From JACJYC01 sp964558465 (GTDB taxonomy: Bacteria; Bacteroidota; Bacteroidia; Chitinophagales; Saprospiraceae): DNA of 26,927 nucleotides. Each line of letters opens with the position of its first letter. Within the stretch, counting starts at the first letter, position 1. This document shows positions 7,374-15,456 of this stretch, piece after piece. The DNA is taken from the NCBI GenBank assembly GCA_964558465.1, contig CAZLEF010000096.1, positions 1 through 26,927 on the forward strand, written 5' to 3'. Both the position numbers and the translations under genes were made by a program. The notes under the pieces are model-generated. The model was not told the origin of the DNA and searched no databases. It saw only the letters and a list, made by a program, of their open reading frames with translations.

Positions 7374-8489
7374 TCAATTCAATTTGGCCGAACCCATCAT
7401 CTGGATGAATTCGTTGAACAAATACCGGGCATCGTGCGGCCCCGGCGAGGATTCCGGATGGTACTGGACCGAAAAAGCCGGCTTGCCGATGATCCGGATT
7501 CCTTCGATGGTTTGGTCATTGAGGTTGATATGGGTCACTTCGACCTTGTCCGCATTGGCGCGAATGGCGTCAGGGTCTACCCCAAATCCGTGATTTTGAC
7601 TGGTGATCTCACAATGGCCGCTCAGCACATTTTTGACGGGATGGTTGATCCCTCTGTGGCCGTGGTGCATTTTGTAGGTAGGGATATCCATGGCCAGCGC
7701 CAGCAACTGATGGCCGAGGCAGATGCCAAAAAGCGGGCTTTCCGTTTTCAGGATTGTTTTGGCCGTCCGGACGGCGTAGTCCATGGATGCAGGATCTCCC
7801 GGCCCATTGGACAGAAAATATCCGTCAGGATTCCAGGAACTGAGTTCTTCGAAACTCGTTTTTGCCGGGAAAACTTTTACGAAACAGTCCCTTTCGGAGA
7901 AACAGCGAAGGATATTTTCCTTGATGCCAAAATCCAGGGCTGCGACACGGAACCTGGCGGATTCATCTCCATAGGTATACGGTTCGGCGGTGCTTACCCG
8001 GGAAGCCAGTTCCAGCCCTTCCATAGGCGGGGTTTCGGCCAGGCGTTTTTTAAGGGCCGGAATATCCAGGGTTTCGGAGGAAATAATGGCGTTCATTGCG
8101 CCCTTGTGTCGGATATGCCGGACGATAGCCCGGGTATCGACATCCGAAATGCCTACAAGGTTTTCCTCTTCAAAATAATCCTGGATGGAATGGTCGGCTT
8201 TGGTGCGGGAATATTGCCAGGTGAAATTTTTGCAAATCAGCCCGGCTATTTTAATGCTGCCGGATTCGATTTCCTGTTCTTTTGTGCCGTAGTTCCCGAT
8301 ATGTGCATTGGTGGTTACCAGCAGTTGGCCAAAATAGGAAGGGTCGGTAAAAATTTCCTGATAGCCGGTCATTCCGGTGTTGAAACAAATTTCTCCGGCG
8401 GTAATCCCTTTTTTGCCTGCGGCGTATCCGTGAAAGACGGTTCCGTCTTCGAGGAGGAGCACTGCCGGCGATGGTTGCAATTCACTCAT
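7374..8489 (-). CDS. carA: Carbamoyl-phosphate synthase, small (glutaminase) subunit
   Basis: The glutamine amidotransferase subunit of carbamoyl-phosphate synthase. It releases ammonia from glutamine for the large subunit, feeding pyrimidine and arginine synthesis. The protein is 371 aa, the usual size. The N-terminal CPSase_sm domain (LLLEDGTVFHGYAAG, NTGMTGYQEIFTDPSY) is followed by a class I GATase domain with SNGPGDP (227-233), the nucleophile Cys257 in FGICLGHQ, and His344/Glu346 in YHPESSPGPHD, so the catalytic triad is complete. carB is not adjacent. The gene starts 76 bp after the pyrF stop, so two pyrimidine genes are next to each other and may be co-transcribed. Confidence 0.97.
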   Translation of the reverse strand: MSELQPSPAVLLLEDGTVFHGYAAGKKGITAGEICFNTGMTGYQEIFTDPSYFGQLLVTTNAHIGNYGTKEQEIESGSIKIAGLICKNFTWQYSRTKADHSIQDYFEEENLVGISDVDTRAIVRHIRHKGAMNAIISSETLDIPALKKRLAETPPMEGLELASRVSTAEPYTYGDESARFRVAALDFGIKENILRCFSERDCFVKVFPAKTSFEELSSWNPDGYFLSNGPGDPASMDYAVRTAKTILKTESPLFGICLGHQLLALAMDIPTYKMHHGHRGINHPVKNVLSGHCEITSQNHGFGVDPDAIRANADKVEVTHINLNDQTIEGIRIIGKPAFSVQYHPESSPGPHDARYLFNEFIQMMGSAKLN

Positions 8490-8565
8490 TAAACCTTATT
8501 GTGCTTTTCGGCGGCGAAGATAGGGGAAGATTGGAATAATTTGTTTTATCCGGGGTGATTTTCTA

Positions 8566-9399
8566 TCAACGTCCGTTACCAAATTTTTTCAGGAGCCGGG
8601 CCATCTCACCCTGTAACCGCCCGGCCTCTTCCCGCGCGTCGGTCCCAAAAGTTTCACCGCCGCCCGCATAGAGTATGCTGCGGGAAGCGTTGACAAGGAG
8701 CCCCCCACCAGCCGTCATACCGTGCCGGCAAACCGCCTCCAGATCTCCTCCCTGCGCGCCAACGCCAGGTACAAGAAAAAAATACTCAGATGAAAATTTC
8801 CGAAGTTCAGACAATTTTTCCGGATGTGTTGCGCCAACTACAAACATCATTTCATCCGGCCCGGCCCAATCCATTGCCCTGCGCATGACCTGCTCATAAA
8901 GGGGCATGCCGCCCGCCTGGGGTAAAAGCTGAAAATCGGAACTGCCGGGGTTGGAGGTCAGCGCCAGCAGGACTACCCATTTCCCCTTGCGACCCAGGAA
9001 AGGCCTGACCGAATCCTCGCCCATATAAGGCGCTACCGTCACGGCGTCGCAGGGCAACTGGTCAAAAAAAGCCCGGGCGTAAAGGGCGGAAGTGTTGCCG
9101 ATATCTCCCCTTTTGGCGTCGGCAATCACAAAGTGTCCTTCCGGGATGTAACGGATTGTTTTTTCCAGTGTTTCCCATCCTTTTGACCCCAAGGCCTCGT
9201 AAAAGGCGAGGTTGGGTTTGTAAGCGACGCACAGGTCATGGGTGGCGTCGATGATCTGTTTATTGAACTCAAAAACCGGATCGGGCATTTTTTTCAGATG
9301 GCTTGGGATCTTTTCCCAATCCGGGTCGAGGCCGATACATAAAAAGGATTCCTTGGCCCTGATCTGGTCAAACAGGTCTTGTCTGGTCATGTTTTCCAA
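8566..9399 (-). CDS. pyrF: Orotidine 5'-phosphate decarboxylase (type 2)
   Basis: Last step of de novo UMP synthesis: decarboxylation of OMP, cytosolic TIM barrel. The length (277 aa) and motifs fit the longer type 2 enzymes: SFLCIGLDPDWEKIP near the start, CVAYKPNLAFYEALG, the catalytic Asp-Lys-Asp segment VIADAKRGDIGNTSALYA, LALTSNPGSSDFQ, and the phosphate-binding end FLVPGVGAQGGD and VNASRSILYA. Two in-frame starts are possible (9399, or ATG at 9390 beginning MTRQDLF); I kept the longer. It is divergent from pgi, with 80 bp between. Confidence 0.96.
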   Translation of the reverse strand: MENMTRQDLFDQIRAKESFLCIGLDPDWEKIPSHLKKMPDPVFEFNKQIIDATHDLCVAYKPNLAFYEALGSKGWETLEKTIRYIPEGHFVIADAKRGDIGNTSALYARAFFDQLPCDAVTVAPYMGEDSVRPFLGRKGKWVVLLALTSNPGSSDFQLLPQAGGMPLYEQVMRRAMDWAGPDEMMFVVGATHPEKLSELRKFSSEYFFLVPGVGAQGGDLEAVCRHGMTAGGGLLVNASRSILYAGGGETFGTDAREEAGRLQGEMARLLKKFGNGR

Positions 9400-9479
9400 A
9401 GGTTTAAAGTATTTTTAATCTATTTCGCAATGGATTGTAACACAGAAATCCCAAATTTGCACCACAAAAGAACGGTATC

Positions 9480-11132
9480 ATGTTAAATCGTCAAAATCCT
9501 GTTGATACAGAATCCTGGAAAAAGTTGGAAGCCCATTTCCAGCATATCCGTCAGGTCCATATGCGCAACCTCTTTGCCGCTGATCCTGAGCGGTTTGCCA
9601 GGTTTTCACTGCGATTTGAAGACACTCTTGTGGATTTTTCCAAAAACAGGATCACCTCGGATACCCTCCGCCTGCTGACCGAACTCGCCAGGGAGTGTAA
9701 AGTCAAAGAAAGCATTGGTCAAATGTTTTCAGGAGAGCGGATCAATGAGACGGAAAACCGGGCAGTATTGCATGTGGCCCTGAGGAACCGGTCAGGCGTC
9801 CCGGTTTTTTTCAACGGCAAGGATGTGATGCCGGCTGTTGATGCGGTACTGAAACAAATGTCTGATTTTTCAGACAAAGTACTGAACGGAACATGGACCG
9901 GGTATACCGGCAAACCGGTCAGCGATATCGTAAATATAGGGATCGGTGGCTCCGATTTAGGCGCGGTGATGGTGACGGAGGCGTTAAAACCTTATTGGAA
10001 AGGAAACGTTCGTCCCCATTTTGTTTCCAATGTGGATGGAACCCATATCGTCGAAACCCTGAAAAGCCTGGATCCTGCATCCACCCTTTTTATTATCAGT
10101 TCGAAGACCTTTACCACGCAGGAAACCATGACCAACGCGCATACTGCACGTTCCTGGTTTTTAGAAAAAGGCGGAACGGAAAAAGATATTGCCCGCCATT
10201 TTGTGGCCATCTCCACCAACGAAAAAGCGGTGAAGGATTTTGGCATCGACGCAGCCAATATGTTCGAATTCTGGGATTGGGTAGGTGGGCGTTATTCCCT
10301 CACTTCCGCCATCGGCTTATCGATTGCCTGTACCATTGGTTTTGACCGGTTCACGGAATTGCTGGAAGGGTTTCACGTCATGGATCGTCATTTTGCCGAA
10401 ACGCCGCTGGAGAAAAACATTCCGGTGATCCTGGCCCTGATCGGGATCTGGTACAATAATTTTTTTGGCGCCGAATCAGAGGCCATTTTGCCCTACGATC
10501 AGTACCTGCATCGCTTCCCGGCCTATTTCCAGCAAGGCAATATGGAAAGCAACGGCAAATGTGTGGACCGCAGCGGCGGGCCGGTCAATTACCAGACGGG
10601 CCCGATCATCTGGGGCGAGCCGGGCACCAATGGCCAACATGCCTTCTACCAACTGATCCACCAGGGAACCAAACTCATCCCCTGCGATTTTATAGCGGCG
10701 GCCAACAGCCATAACCCAGTCGGCGATCATCACGAAAAACTGCTGTCCAATTTTTTTGCCCAAACGGAAGCCCTCATGAAGGGTAAAACACAGGAAGAGG
10801 CCAGGCAGGAACTGGTTGATTCGGGAATGGAAGCCGGCGCCGTGGAAAAACTGGCCCCGTTTAAGGTTTTTTCAGGCAATAAACCCTCCAACTCCATCCT
10901 GCTGAAAAAACTGGACCCCCGCAGCCTCGGCATGCTGATCGCGATGTACGAACACAAAATATTCACACAAGGGGTGATGTGGAACATTTTCAGTTTTGAC
11001 CAGTGGGGGGTGGAACTGGGCAAACAACTGGCCAATAAAATATTACCGGAACTCCAGTCGGATGAAAAAGTTTCCAACCACGATGCCTCAACCAACGGAT
11101 TAATCAATGTTTATAAACAAATGAGGGGGTAA
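9480..11132 (+). CDS. pgi: Glucose-6-phosphate isomerase
   Basis: Interconverts glucose 6-phosphate and fructose 6-phosphate in glycolysis and gluconeogenesis; a cytosolic two-SIS-domain protein. The length of 550 aa matches the large E. coli-type PGI. Visible family motifs are NIGIGGSDLGAVMVTEAL (phosphate binding), FIISSKTFTTQET, FWDWVGGRYSLTSAIGLS, the first PGI signature with catalytic Glu356 (FQQGNMESNGK), His387 in GTNGQHAFYQLIHQ and the late Lys515 in FDQWGVELGKQLA. All expected catalytic residues are present. A DUF502 gene follows after 33 bp and is probably co-transcribed. In the divergent gap to pyrF a CAAATTTG at 9452-9459 resembles a -7 box, but the upstream TTG spacing (14 nt) is too short, so I do not annotate a promoter. 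Confidence 0.98.
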   Translation: MLNRQNPVDTESWKKLEAHFQHIRQVHMRNLFAADPERFARFSLRFEDTLVDFSKNRITSDTLRLLTELARECKVKESIGQMFSGERINETENRAVLHVALRNRSGVPVFFNGKDVMPAVDAVLKQMSDFSDKVLNGTWTGYTGKPVSDIVNIGIGGSDLGAVMVTEALKPYWKGNVRPHFVSNVDGTHIVETLKSLDPASTLFIISSKTFTTQETMTNAHTARSWFLEKGGTEKDIARHFVAISTNEKAVKDFGIDAANMFEFWDWVGGRYSLTSAIGLSIACTIGFDRFTELLEGFHVMDRHFAETPLEKNIPVILALIGIWYNNFFGAESEAILPYDQYLHRFPAYFQQGNMESNGKCVDRSGGPVNYQTGPIIWGEPGTNGQHAFYQLIHQGTKLIPCDFIAAANSHNPVGDHHEKLLSNFFAQTEALMKGKTQEEARQELVDSGMEAGAVEKLAPFKVFSGNKPSNSILLKKLDPRSLGMLIAMYEHKIFTQGVMWNIFSFDQWGVELGKQLANKILPELQSDEKVSNHDASTNGLINVYKQMRG

Positions 11133-11165
11133 TAGTTGTTTTCCTGAAAATAAAATGGAGGAGCT

Positions 11166-11831
11166 ATGAAGGATCTGACCGGCAAAAGAAAGAGGGTGCT
11201 GGTTCGTAAACTCCAGCGGTTTTTTGTTACGACAGTTATCGGCGGCCTGGTGGTTGTGTTGCCGATCACCATTTTTATTTTCCTGGTTCGGCTGGTATTT
11301 CAGATCATTTTCGGATTTGTGGCGCCCATCGGCAGTCTTTTTCCTTTCCCGGAGTCGGTTAAGGATTGGATTGTGAACCTGGTTGCACTGGCTGTGGTGA
11401 TTTTGATTTTTTTCCTGATCGGCCTGGTGGTACGGACGAGTTTCGGCAGTCAGTTGTTCGGGATGATCGAACGGGATCTGCTGAGCCGCCTGCCATTTTA
11501 CAACACTTTGCGGGAAACGGTCCGCCAATTAATAGGCTCGAACAGAACCCCTTTTGGCAGGGTTGTGCTGGTCAATGTTTTTGGTACGCAAACCAGGATG
11601 ACGGGTTTCATTACCGATGAATTAGGAAATGAAATGTACACCGTTTTTGTACCCACTGCACCCAATCCTACCAACGGCTTTGTCTTTCATTGTCATACCA
11701 GCCAGATTGAATTCCTCGATCATATCAAATCCGAAGACGCTTTGCGTTCCATCATTGCGGTCGGGGCAGGTTCAAATATCTTGTTTAAAGAAAAGCAGGG
11801 CAAAAATAATCCAGGCAGGGAATCGGTATAA
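11166..11831 (+). CDS. DUF502 family membrane protein
   Basis: A 221-aa inner-membrane protein of the DUF502 family. A short basic N-terminus (KRKRVLVRKLQR) is followed by a hydrophobic helix from about residue 19 to 45 (FFVTTVIGGLVVVLPITIFIF) and another from about 65 to 90 (WIVNLVALAVVILIFFLIGLVV). A soluble domain with the family's PFYNTLRETVRQL, FGRVVLVNVFG, TGFITDE and VFVPTAPNPTNGFVF motifs comes after. The biochemical role of DUF502 is not established. The gene follows pgi by 33 bp; the link to pgi is positional only. A large palindrome begins 6 bp after its stop. Confidence 0.85.
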   Translation: MKDLTGKRKRVLVRKLQRFFVTTVIGGLVVVLPITIFIFLVRLVFQIIFGFVAPIGSLFPFPESVKDWIVNLVALAVVILIFFLIGLVVRTSFGSQLFGMIERDLLSRLPFYNTLRETVRQLIGSNRTPFGRVVLVNVFGTQTRMTGFITDELGNEMYTVFVPTAPNPTNGFVFHCHTSQIEFLDHIKSEDALRSIIAVGAGSNILFKEKQGKNNPGRESV

Positions 11832-11836
11832 AACGC

Positions 11837-11896
11837 CCTGGCATTTTTATCCTACGCGCCAGGCCCACGGCGTGGCGCGTAGGATAATGCCGCAGG
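11837..11896. repeat. 60-bp intergenic palindrome
   Basis: The core is a perfect 15-bp inverted repeat, TTATCCTACGCGCCA (11847-11861) against TGGCGCGTAGGATAA (11873-11887), with an 11-nt loop. The pairing extends outward imperfectly (CCTG.GCATT at 11837-11845 against AATGCCGCAGG at 11886-11896). A diverged copy of one arm, TTATCCGACGCGC, follows at 11916-11928. No T-run follows on either strand, so it is not a standard terminator. It looks like a REP-like or miniature-element palindrome that may also end or stabilise the pgi-DUF502 message. Confidence 0.75.
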
Positions 11897-11950
11897 ATGG
11901 ATAGTTTTGAAAAAATTATCCGACGCGCGGTATATCAGCGACCGGTTTTT

Positions 11951-11980
11951 CCCGTTCGGCAGGCAATTTTTCCCGTTCGG
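11951..11980 (+). promoter_or_regulatory. Candidate LytTR operator, tandem CCCGTTCGG sites 21 bp apart
   Basis: Two copies of TTTTTCCCGTTCGGCA run head to tail; the nine-base cores CCCGTTCGG are at 11951-11959 and 11972-11980, exactly 21 bp apart (12-bp spacer). Direct repeats of this form and spacing are the known arrangement of LytTR-domain binding sites (published pattern [TA][AC][CA]GTTN[AG][TG], met at 8 of 9 positions). A LytTR regulator gene lies in the operon just downstream. The second core starts 43 bp before a possible -7 box (TACCTTAA, 12015-12022) that has only a weak -33 element, as expected for an activated promoter. Confidence 0.65.
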
Positions 11981-12014
11981 CAAATCAATAGCGTTCAAAA
12001 CCGGCAAGTACACC

Positions 12015-12022
12015 TACCTTAA
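12015..12022 (+). promoter_or_regulatory. Possible -7 box of the yceI-kinase-regulator operon
   Basis: TACCTTAA resembles the Bacteroidota -7 consensus TAnnTTTG with two mismatches and starts 26 bp before the yceI ATG. No TTTG lies at the right distance (the nearest match is GTTC at 11993-11996, 18 nt upstream), so unaided activity is probably low. The call rests partly on its matching position relative to the operator at 11951-11980. Confidence 0.35.
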
Positions 12023-12040
12023 TCCAAATTTAGGGTCTGA

Positions 12041-12598
12041 ATGAACAAGAGAAGATCACTATTTCTATTATTCTTCCTTTTATCCGGATGGGCTGCGGCC
12101 GGCCAGGTAAAACTGATGACCGATAACGGCAAAATAGCCTTTAAATCCAATGCACCGCTGGAAATCATTGAAGCCGCTTCAGCGGAACTCAAAGGGGTGA
12201 TCGATACCGAAAGGAACGCCTTTGCTTTTTCCGTCAATATCCGGTCCTTCCAGGGATTCAACAGCCCCTTGCAGCGGGAGCATTTTAATGAGAATTACAT
12301 GGAAAGCAAAAAATTTCCGAGGGCTACTTTTGCCGGAAAATTTATAGAAAACATTGACTTTACTGTAGATGGAGTATATCCGGTAAGGGCAAAAGGCAAG
12401 TTGAATGCCCACGGTATCGAGCAGGAAAGGATCATCAAGGGAACGCTGAAGGTAGAAAAAGGGGTGGTAAAAGTTTCAGCTTCCTTTACGGTATTGCTCC
12501 AGGAACACGGAATAGCTATTCCAAAGATCGTCTACCAGAAGATAGCTGAGGAAATCGCAGTTGAAATTGAGGCCACTTTAATCCGCCAGGAAGGTTGA
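12041..12598 (+). CDS. YceI-family lipid/polyisoprenoid-binding protein (copy 1)
   Basis: A secreted YceI-like protein, 185 aa. YceI proteins form a lipocalin-like barrel that binds isoprenoid or other amphiphilic molecules in the periplasm. There is a signal peptide (about 1-21, MNKRRSLFLLFFLLSGWAAAGQ). The YceI core follows: a GKIAFKSNAPLEIIEA opening, FSVNIRSFQGFNSPLQREHFNENYMESKKFPRATF-type central motif (residues about 67-101) and a C-terminal IPKIVYQKIAEEIAVEIEA. It is the first gene of an operon with the kinase and regulator: its TGA overlaps the kinase's TTG start. Copy 2 of the family is at 18015-18572 and shares the QEHFNENYxESxKxPxAxF block. The ligand is unknown. Confidence 0.88.
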   Translation: MNKRRSLFLLFFLLSGWAAAGQVKLMTDNGKIAFKSNAPLEIIEAASAELKGVIDTERNAFAFSVNIRSFQGFNSPLQREHFNENYMESKKFPRATFAGKFIENIDFTVDGVYPVRAKGKLNAHGIEQERIIKGTLKVEKGVVKVSASFTVLLQEHGIAIPKIVYQKIAEEIAVEIEATLIRQEG

Positions 12599-15456
12599 GA
12601 ACGATCGTTGCAGGGACCGGTTTTTTTTGTTTGCTGATCGCGAACCTCTTTGCCCAACAACCTTTTTTCCGGTATCCTAAATTGCCTGAAGACTGGAAAG
12701 ATGCCGGCATTAAAATCATTTATGAAGCGCCCGATGGTTTCCTGTGGATCGGTACGGATAAGGGACTGCTTCGTTTTGACGGGCTTGAATTCAAACCCTA
12801 CCGGATTCCGTCTTCCTCCTATTCGCAGCACGTTACCGCCGCATTCAGCGATAGCCGGGGGCTTTTATGGATCGGCTATCAGGACGGTGCGGTTTATACC
12901 CTTAAAAACGGAGAAGAATTAAAATTATGGGAACCCGAGGAGGGCCACCCTGCGGCCGCCATCACCGCCTTCGCACAAGACCAAAAAGGCCGGCTTTGGT
13001 TGGGCACTTATGGCGAAGGCATTTATTACACTGATAACGGGCATGTTTACAACCTGGATTCGGACGACGGCCTGCCTGCTGCTGATATTTACACCCTTGT
13101 AGCGGGGCCGGACGGCAAAATTTGGGCGGGTACGGACAGCGGTCTGAGTTTGTGCTGGCTGGAAGATGGGAAAAAACGCGTGAGAAACCTGACGAGGTCA
13201 GACGGCTTGCCCGACGATATTATCCGGTGCATCCTGCCCGTAGGGGATAACAAGGTTTGGGTGGGTGGATTTGATGGAGGTGTCTGCCGGATATCTGCCG
13301 GCGACTACTCGGTGGAATACCCCAAATCAGCCTGGACGCATGGTGTAATTAATGCCCTTGCGATTTTTAAAGACCTGGAATTGTGGATCGGAACCGAAGG
13401 CAACGGGGTTTGGCGATACCATTTTGAGGAAGGGCGATACGACCCGGTTGACCCGGCCCGCTTCGGCAAGGCCAAGGTCCATGACCTGATCCGGGATGTG
13501 GAAGGGAATATCTGGATCGCCTCCAACGAGGTTCCTCTCGCATCCGCCAACCGGCAATTTGAATTTCTCCGGGACGGTTTGCAGAATATCCAGGCTGTTT
13601 TGCTCGACAACCAGCAAAAACTTTGGGTAGGCGCCCAAACCGGCCTCTACCAGTATGAAAAACTGCAGGATGGAAGCGGGCATTTTAAATTGCTGCTCAG
13701 CGGAATCAACGTCATCAGTTTATACGATAACAAGGAGGGCATCCTTTGGATCGGCTCCTTTGGCGAAGGCCTGATCGGGTATGACAAAAACTCGGGCGCA
13801 ACCCGTGTTTTTACAGAAGCTGAAGGACTTTCCAACGGCAATATTCTATCTATTGCAGCCAGCAAGGATAAATTATGGCTGGGTACTTTTGGCGGCGTTT
13901 CCAGCTCAAAGCTGGGCGCAAACCCTTTCTCCGGCGATGTGTCCTTTCAAAAAGAAGAAGGCCTTGGGGCCAATTACATCTTTAAAGTTTATTGCGATAA
14001 AAAGAACAGGATCTGGTTCGGAACCGGCGGCAACGGCCTGGGTTTGCTGGAACAGGGGAAGATCCGTTATTTTGACAACGCCGGTGGAAAACCTTTTAAA
14101 TCCGTCTATTCCATTACCGAAGACCACGAAGGCAAAATTTGGTTCAGCACAGCCGAAGAAGGGCTTTTTTCTTTTGACGGCGCCAAATTTGAGCATTTTG
14201 GAGTCCAGGCAGGATTAAGAGGCCTTTCTATTGCAGGGTTAGGTACGGACGCCAAAGGACAGATCCTGGTCATCCATCCCAACGGCATCGATCTCCTGGA
14301 CCCTGAACTCAAACATTTCATTTATTACGACCGCGAGGTTGGACTCGAGGAGTTTGGCCCTTATGAAAATGCCATGTGCGCCGATGACCGGGGGAAAATA
14401 TGGATAGGTGCAAAGGACGGCGTCATCTCCTTTAACCCGCTTTCAGAACCTTTGAGCATTCACCCCAGGATAAACATCGATAAAGTCTCTGTTTTTTTGG
14501 AAGGGGTTGATTTCAGGACCATCAACAGTTTTCCCCATAACCGGAACGGGCTGGCCTTTGATTTTTCGGGCATCTGGCTGACGGATCCCGAAACGGTGAA
14601 ATTCCGGTATAAACTGGAAAACTATAACCGGGAATGGATTGTCACTTCCGATCGCCGGGTTATTTATTCCAGCCTTCCGCCGGGCGACTACCGTTTTGTG
14701 ATCTCCGCGTCCGAAAACGGCAAGTTCGCGGCCGAACCCGTGGCCAGTTATGCCTTTACCATCCGGATGCCGTATTGGCGAAAACCTTGGTTTATCGTCT
14801 CTGTAACCCTGATTGGTTTCTTCCTGGTTTACTACATCATTCAGCGCCGGGAGCAAAGACTTAAAAAAGAAGCCGCCCTGAAAAGGGAAATGGTTGAAAG
14901 CCAGTACCAAACCCTGAAGAGCCAGATCAATCCCCATTTTTTGTTCAACAATTTTAATACCCTGGTTGCCATTATCGAAGAAACCCCCCAACTGGCCGTT
15001 GAGTACGTAGAAAAACTATCAGATTTTTACCGGCATATTCTGCAATACCGCGAAAAAGACCTGATCGAACTGGAAGAGGAATTGAACCTGGTGAAGGATT
15101 ATGGTTTCTTGTTGAATAAAAGATTTGGAGACGGACTTGAAATGGTGGTCACAGACATTGAAGCGCCGGGATATATTGCGCCGCTTACGCTTCAGATGCT
15201 GGTGGAAAATGCAGTTAAACACAATGTGATCAGCAAATCAAGACCCTTGAAAATTGAAATTCACCTCGACAGTGAAGGGTATATCGTAGTCTGCAACAAC
15301 CTGCAAAAAAAACTCTCACCCGAAAAATCCACAGGATTTGGTCTGCAGAGCATTGCAAAACGGTATGAATTGTTGAGCAATAAAAAAATCAGGGTGGAGG
15401 AAACGCCCACGCATTTCAAAGTCTTTATTCCGCTCATTAAAAATGGAAACGCATGA
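12595..15456 (+). CDS. Sensor histidine kinase, two reg_prop beta-propellers, Y_Y_Y domain, LytS-type kinase
   Basis: A 953-aa membrane sensor kinase. It starts at TTG 12595 inside the yceI stop (TTGA), which keeps a complete signal peptide (residues 1-21, ending FAQ). I count 14 reg_prop repeats of the form G.(I/L)WIGT..G(L/I).....DG between about residues 45 and 620, enough for two seven-bladed propellers, all outside the inner membrane. A Y_Y_Y domain follows (YKLENYNREW, SLPPGDYRF, about 640-725), then one transmembrane helix (about 731-750), a short linker and a LytS/YehU-type kinase core (His_kinase): NPHFLFNNFNTL with phospho-acceptor His781, N-box LVENAVKHNV and G-box GFGLQSIAKRYEL. 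There is no receiver or AraC domain, so it is not a one-protein hybrid regulator. The next gene overlaps its stop by 4 bp (ATGA), so they are partners. In Bacteroidota similar propeller sensors often detect glycans; the signal here is unknown. Confidence 0.94.
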   Translation: MRTIVAGTGFFCLLIANLFAQQPFFRYPKLPEDWKDAGIKIIYEAPDGFLWIGTDKGLLRFDGLEFKPYRIPSSSYSQHVTAAFSDSRGLLWIGYQDGAVYTLKNGEELKLWEPEEGHPAAAITAFAQDQKGRLWLGTYGEGIYYTDNGHVYNLDSDDGLPAADIYTLVAGPDGKIWAGTDSGLSLCWLEDGKKRVRNLTRSDGLPDDIIRCILPVGDNKVWVGGFDGGVCRISAGDYSVEYPKSAWTHGVINALAIFKDLELWIGTEGNGVWRYHFEEGRYDPVDPARFGKAKVHDLIRDVEGNIWIASNEVPLASANRQFEFLRDGLQNIQAVLLDNQQKLWVGAQTGLYQYEKLQDGSGHFKLLLSGINVISLYDNKEGILWIGSFGEGLIGYDKNSGATRVFTEAEGLSNGNILSIAASKDKLWLGTFGGVSSSKLGANPFSGDVSFQKEEGLGANYIFKVYCDKKNRIWFGTGGNGLGLLEQGKIRYFDNAGGKPFKSVYSITEDHEGKIWFSTAEEGLFSFDGAKFEHFGVQAGLRGLSIAGLGTDAKGQILVIHPNGIDLLDPELKHFIYYDREVGLEEFGPYENAMCADDRGKIWIGAKDGVISFNPLSEPLSIHPRINIDKVSVFLEGVDFRTINSFPHNRNGLAFDFSGIWLTDPETVKFRYKLENYNREWIVTSDRRVIYSSLPPGDYRFVISASENGKFAAEPVASYAFTIRMPYWRKPWFIVSVTLIGFFLVYYIIQRREQRLKKEAALKREMVESQYQTLKSQINPHFLFNNFNTLVAIIEETPQLAVEYVEKLSDFYRHILQYREKDLIELEEELNLVKDYGFLLNKRFGDGLEMVVTDIEAPGYIAPLTLQMLVENAVKHNVISKSRPLKIEIHLDSEGYIVVCNNLQKKLSPEKSTGFGLQSIAKRYELLSNKKIRVEETPTHFKVFIPLIKNGNA

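Noticed and set aside
7434..8492. 352-codon open frame on the plus strand opposite carA
   Set aside because: Antisense shadow of carA, whose catalytic triad is intact; composition shows no protein-like features.
9435..9459. Promoter for pgi (TTG and CAAATTTG)
   Set aside because: Spacer of only 14 nt and a mismatch in the -7 box; not strong enough to annotate.
10003..10013. AACGTTCGTC inside pgi, resembling an AlgR-type site
   Set aside because: Single half-site in coding sequence, far from any promoter.
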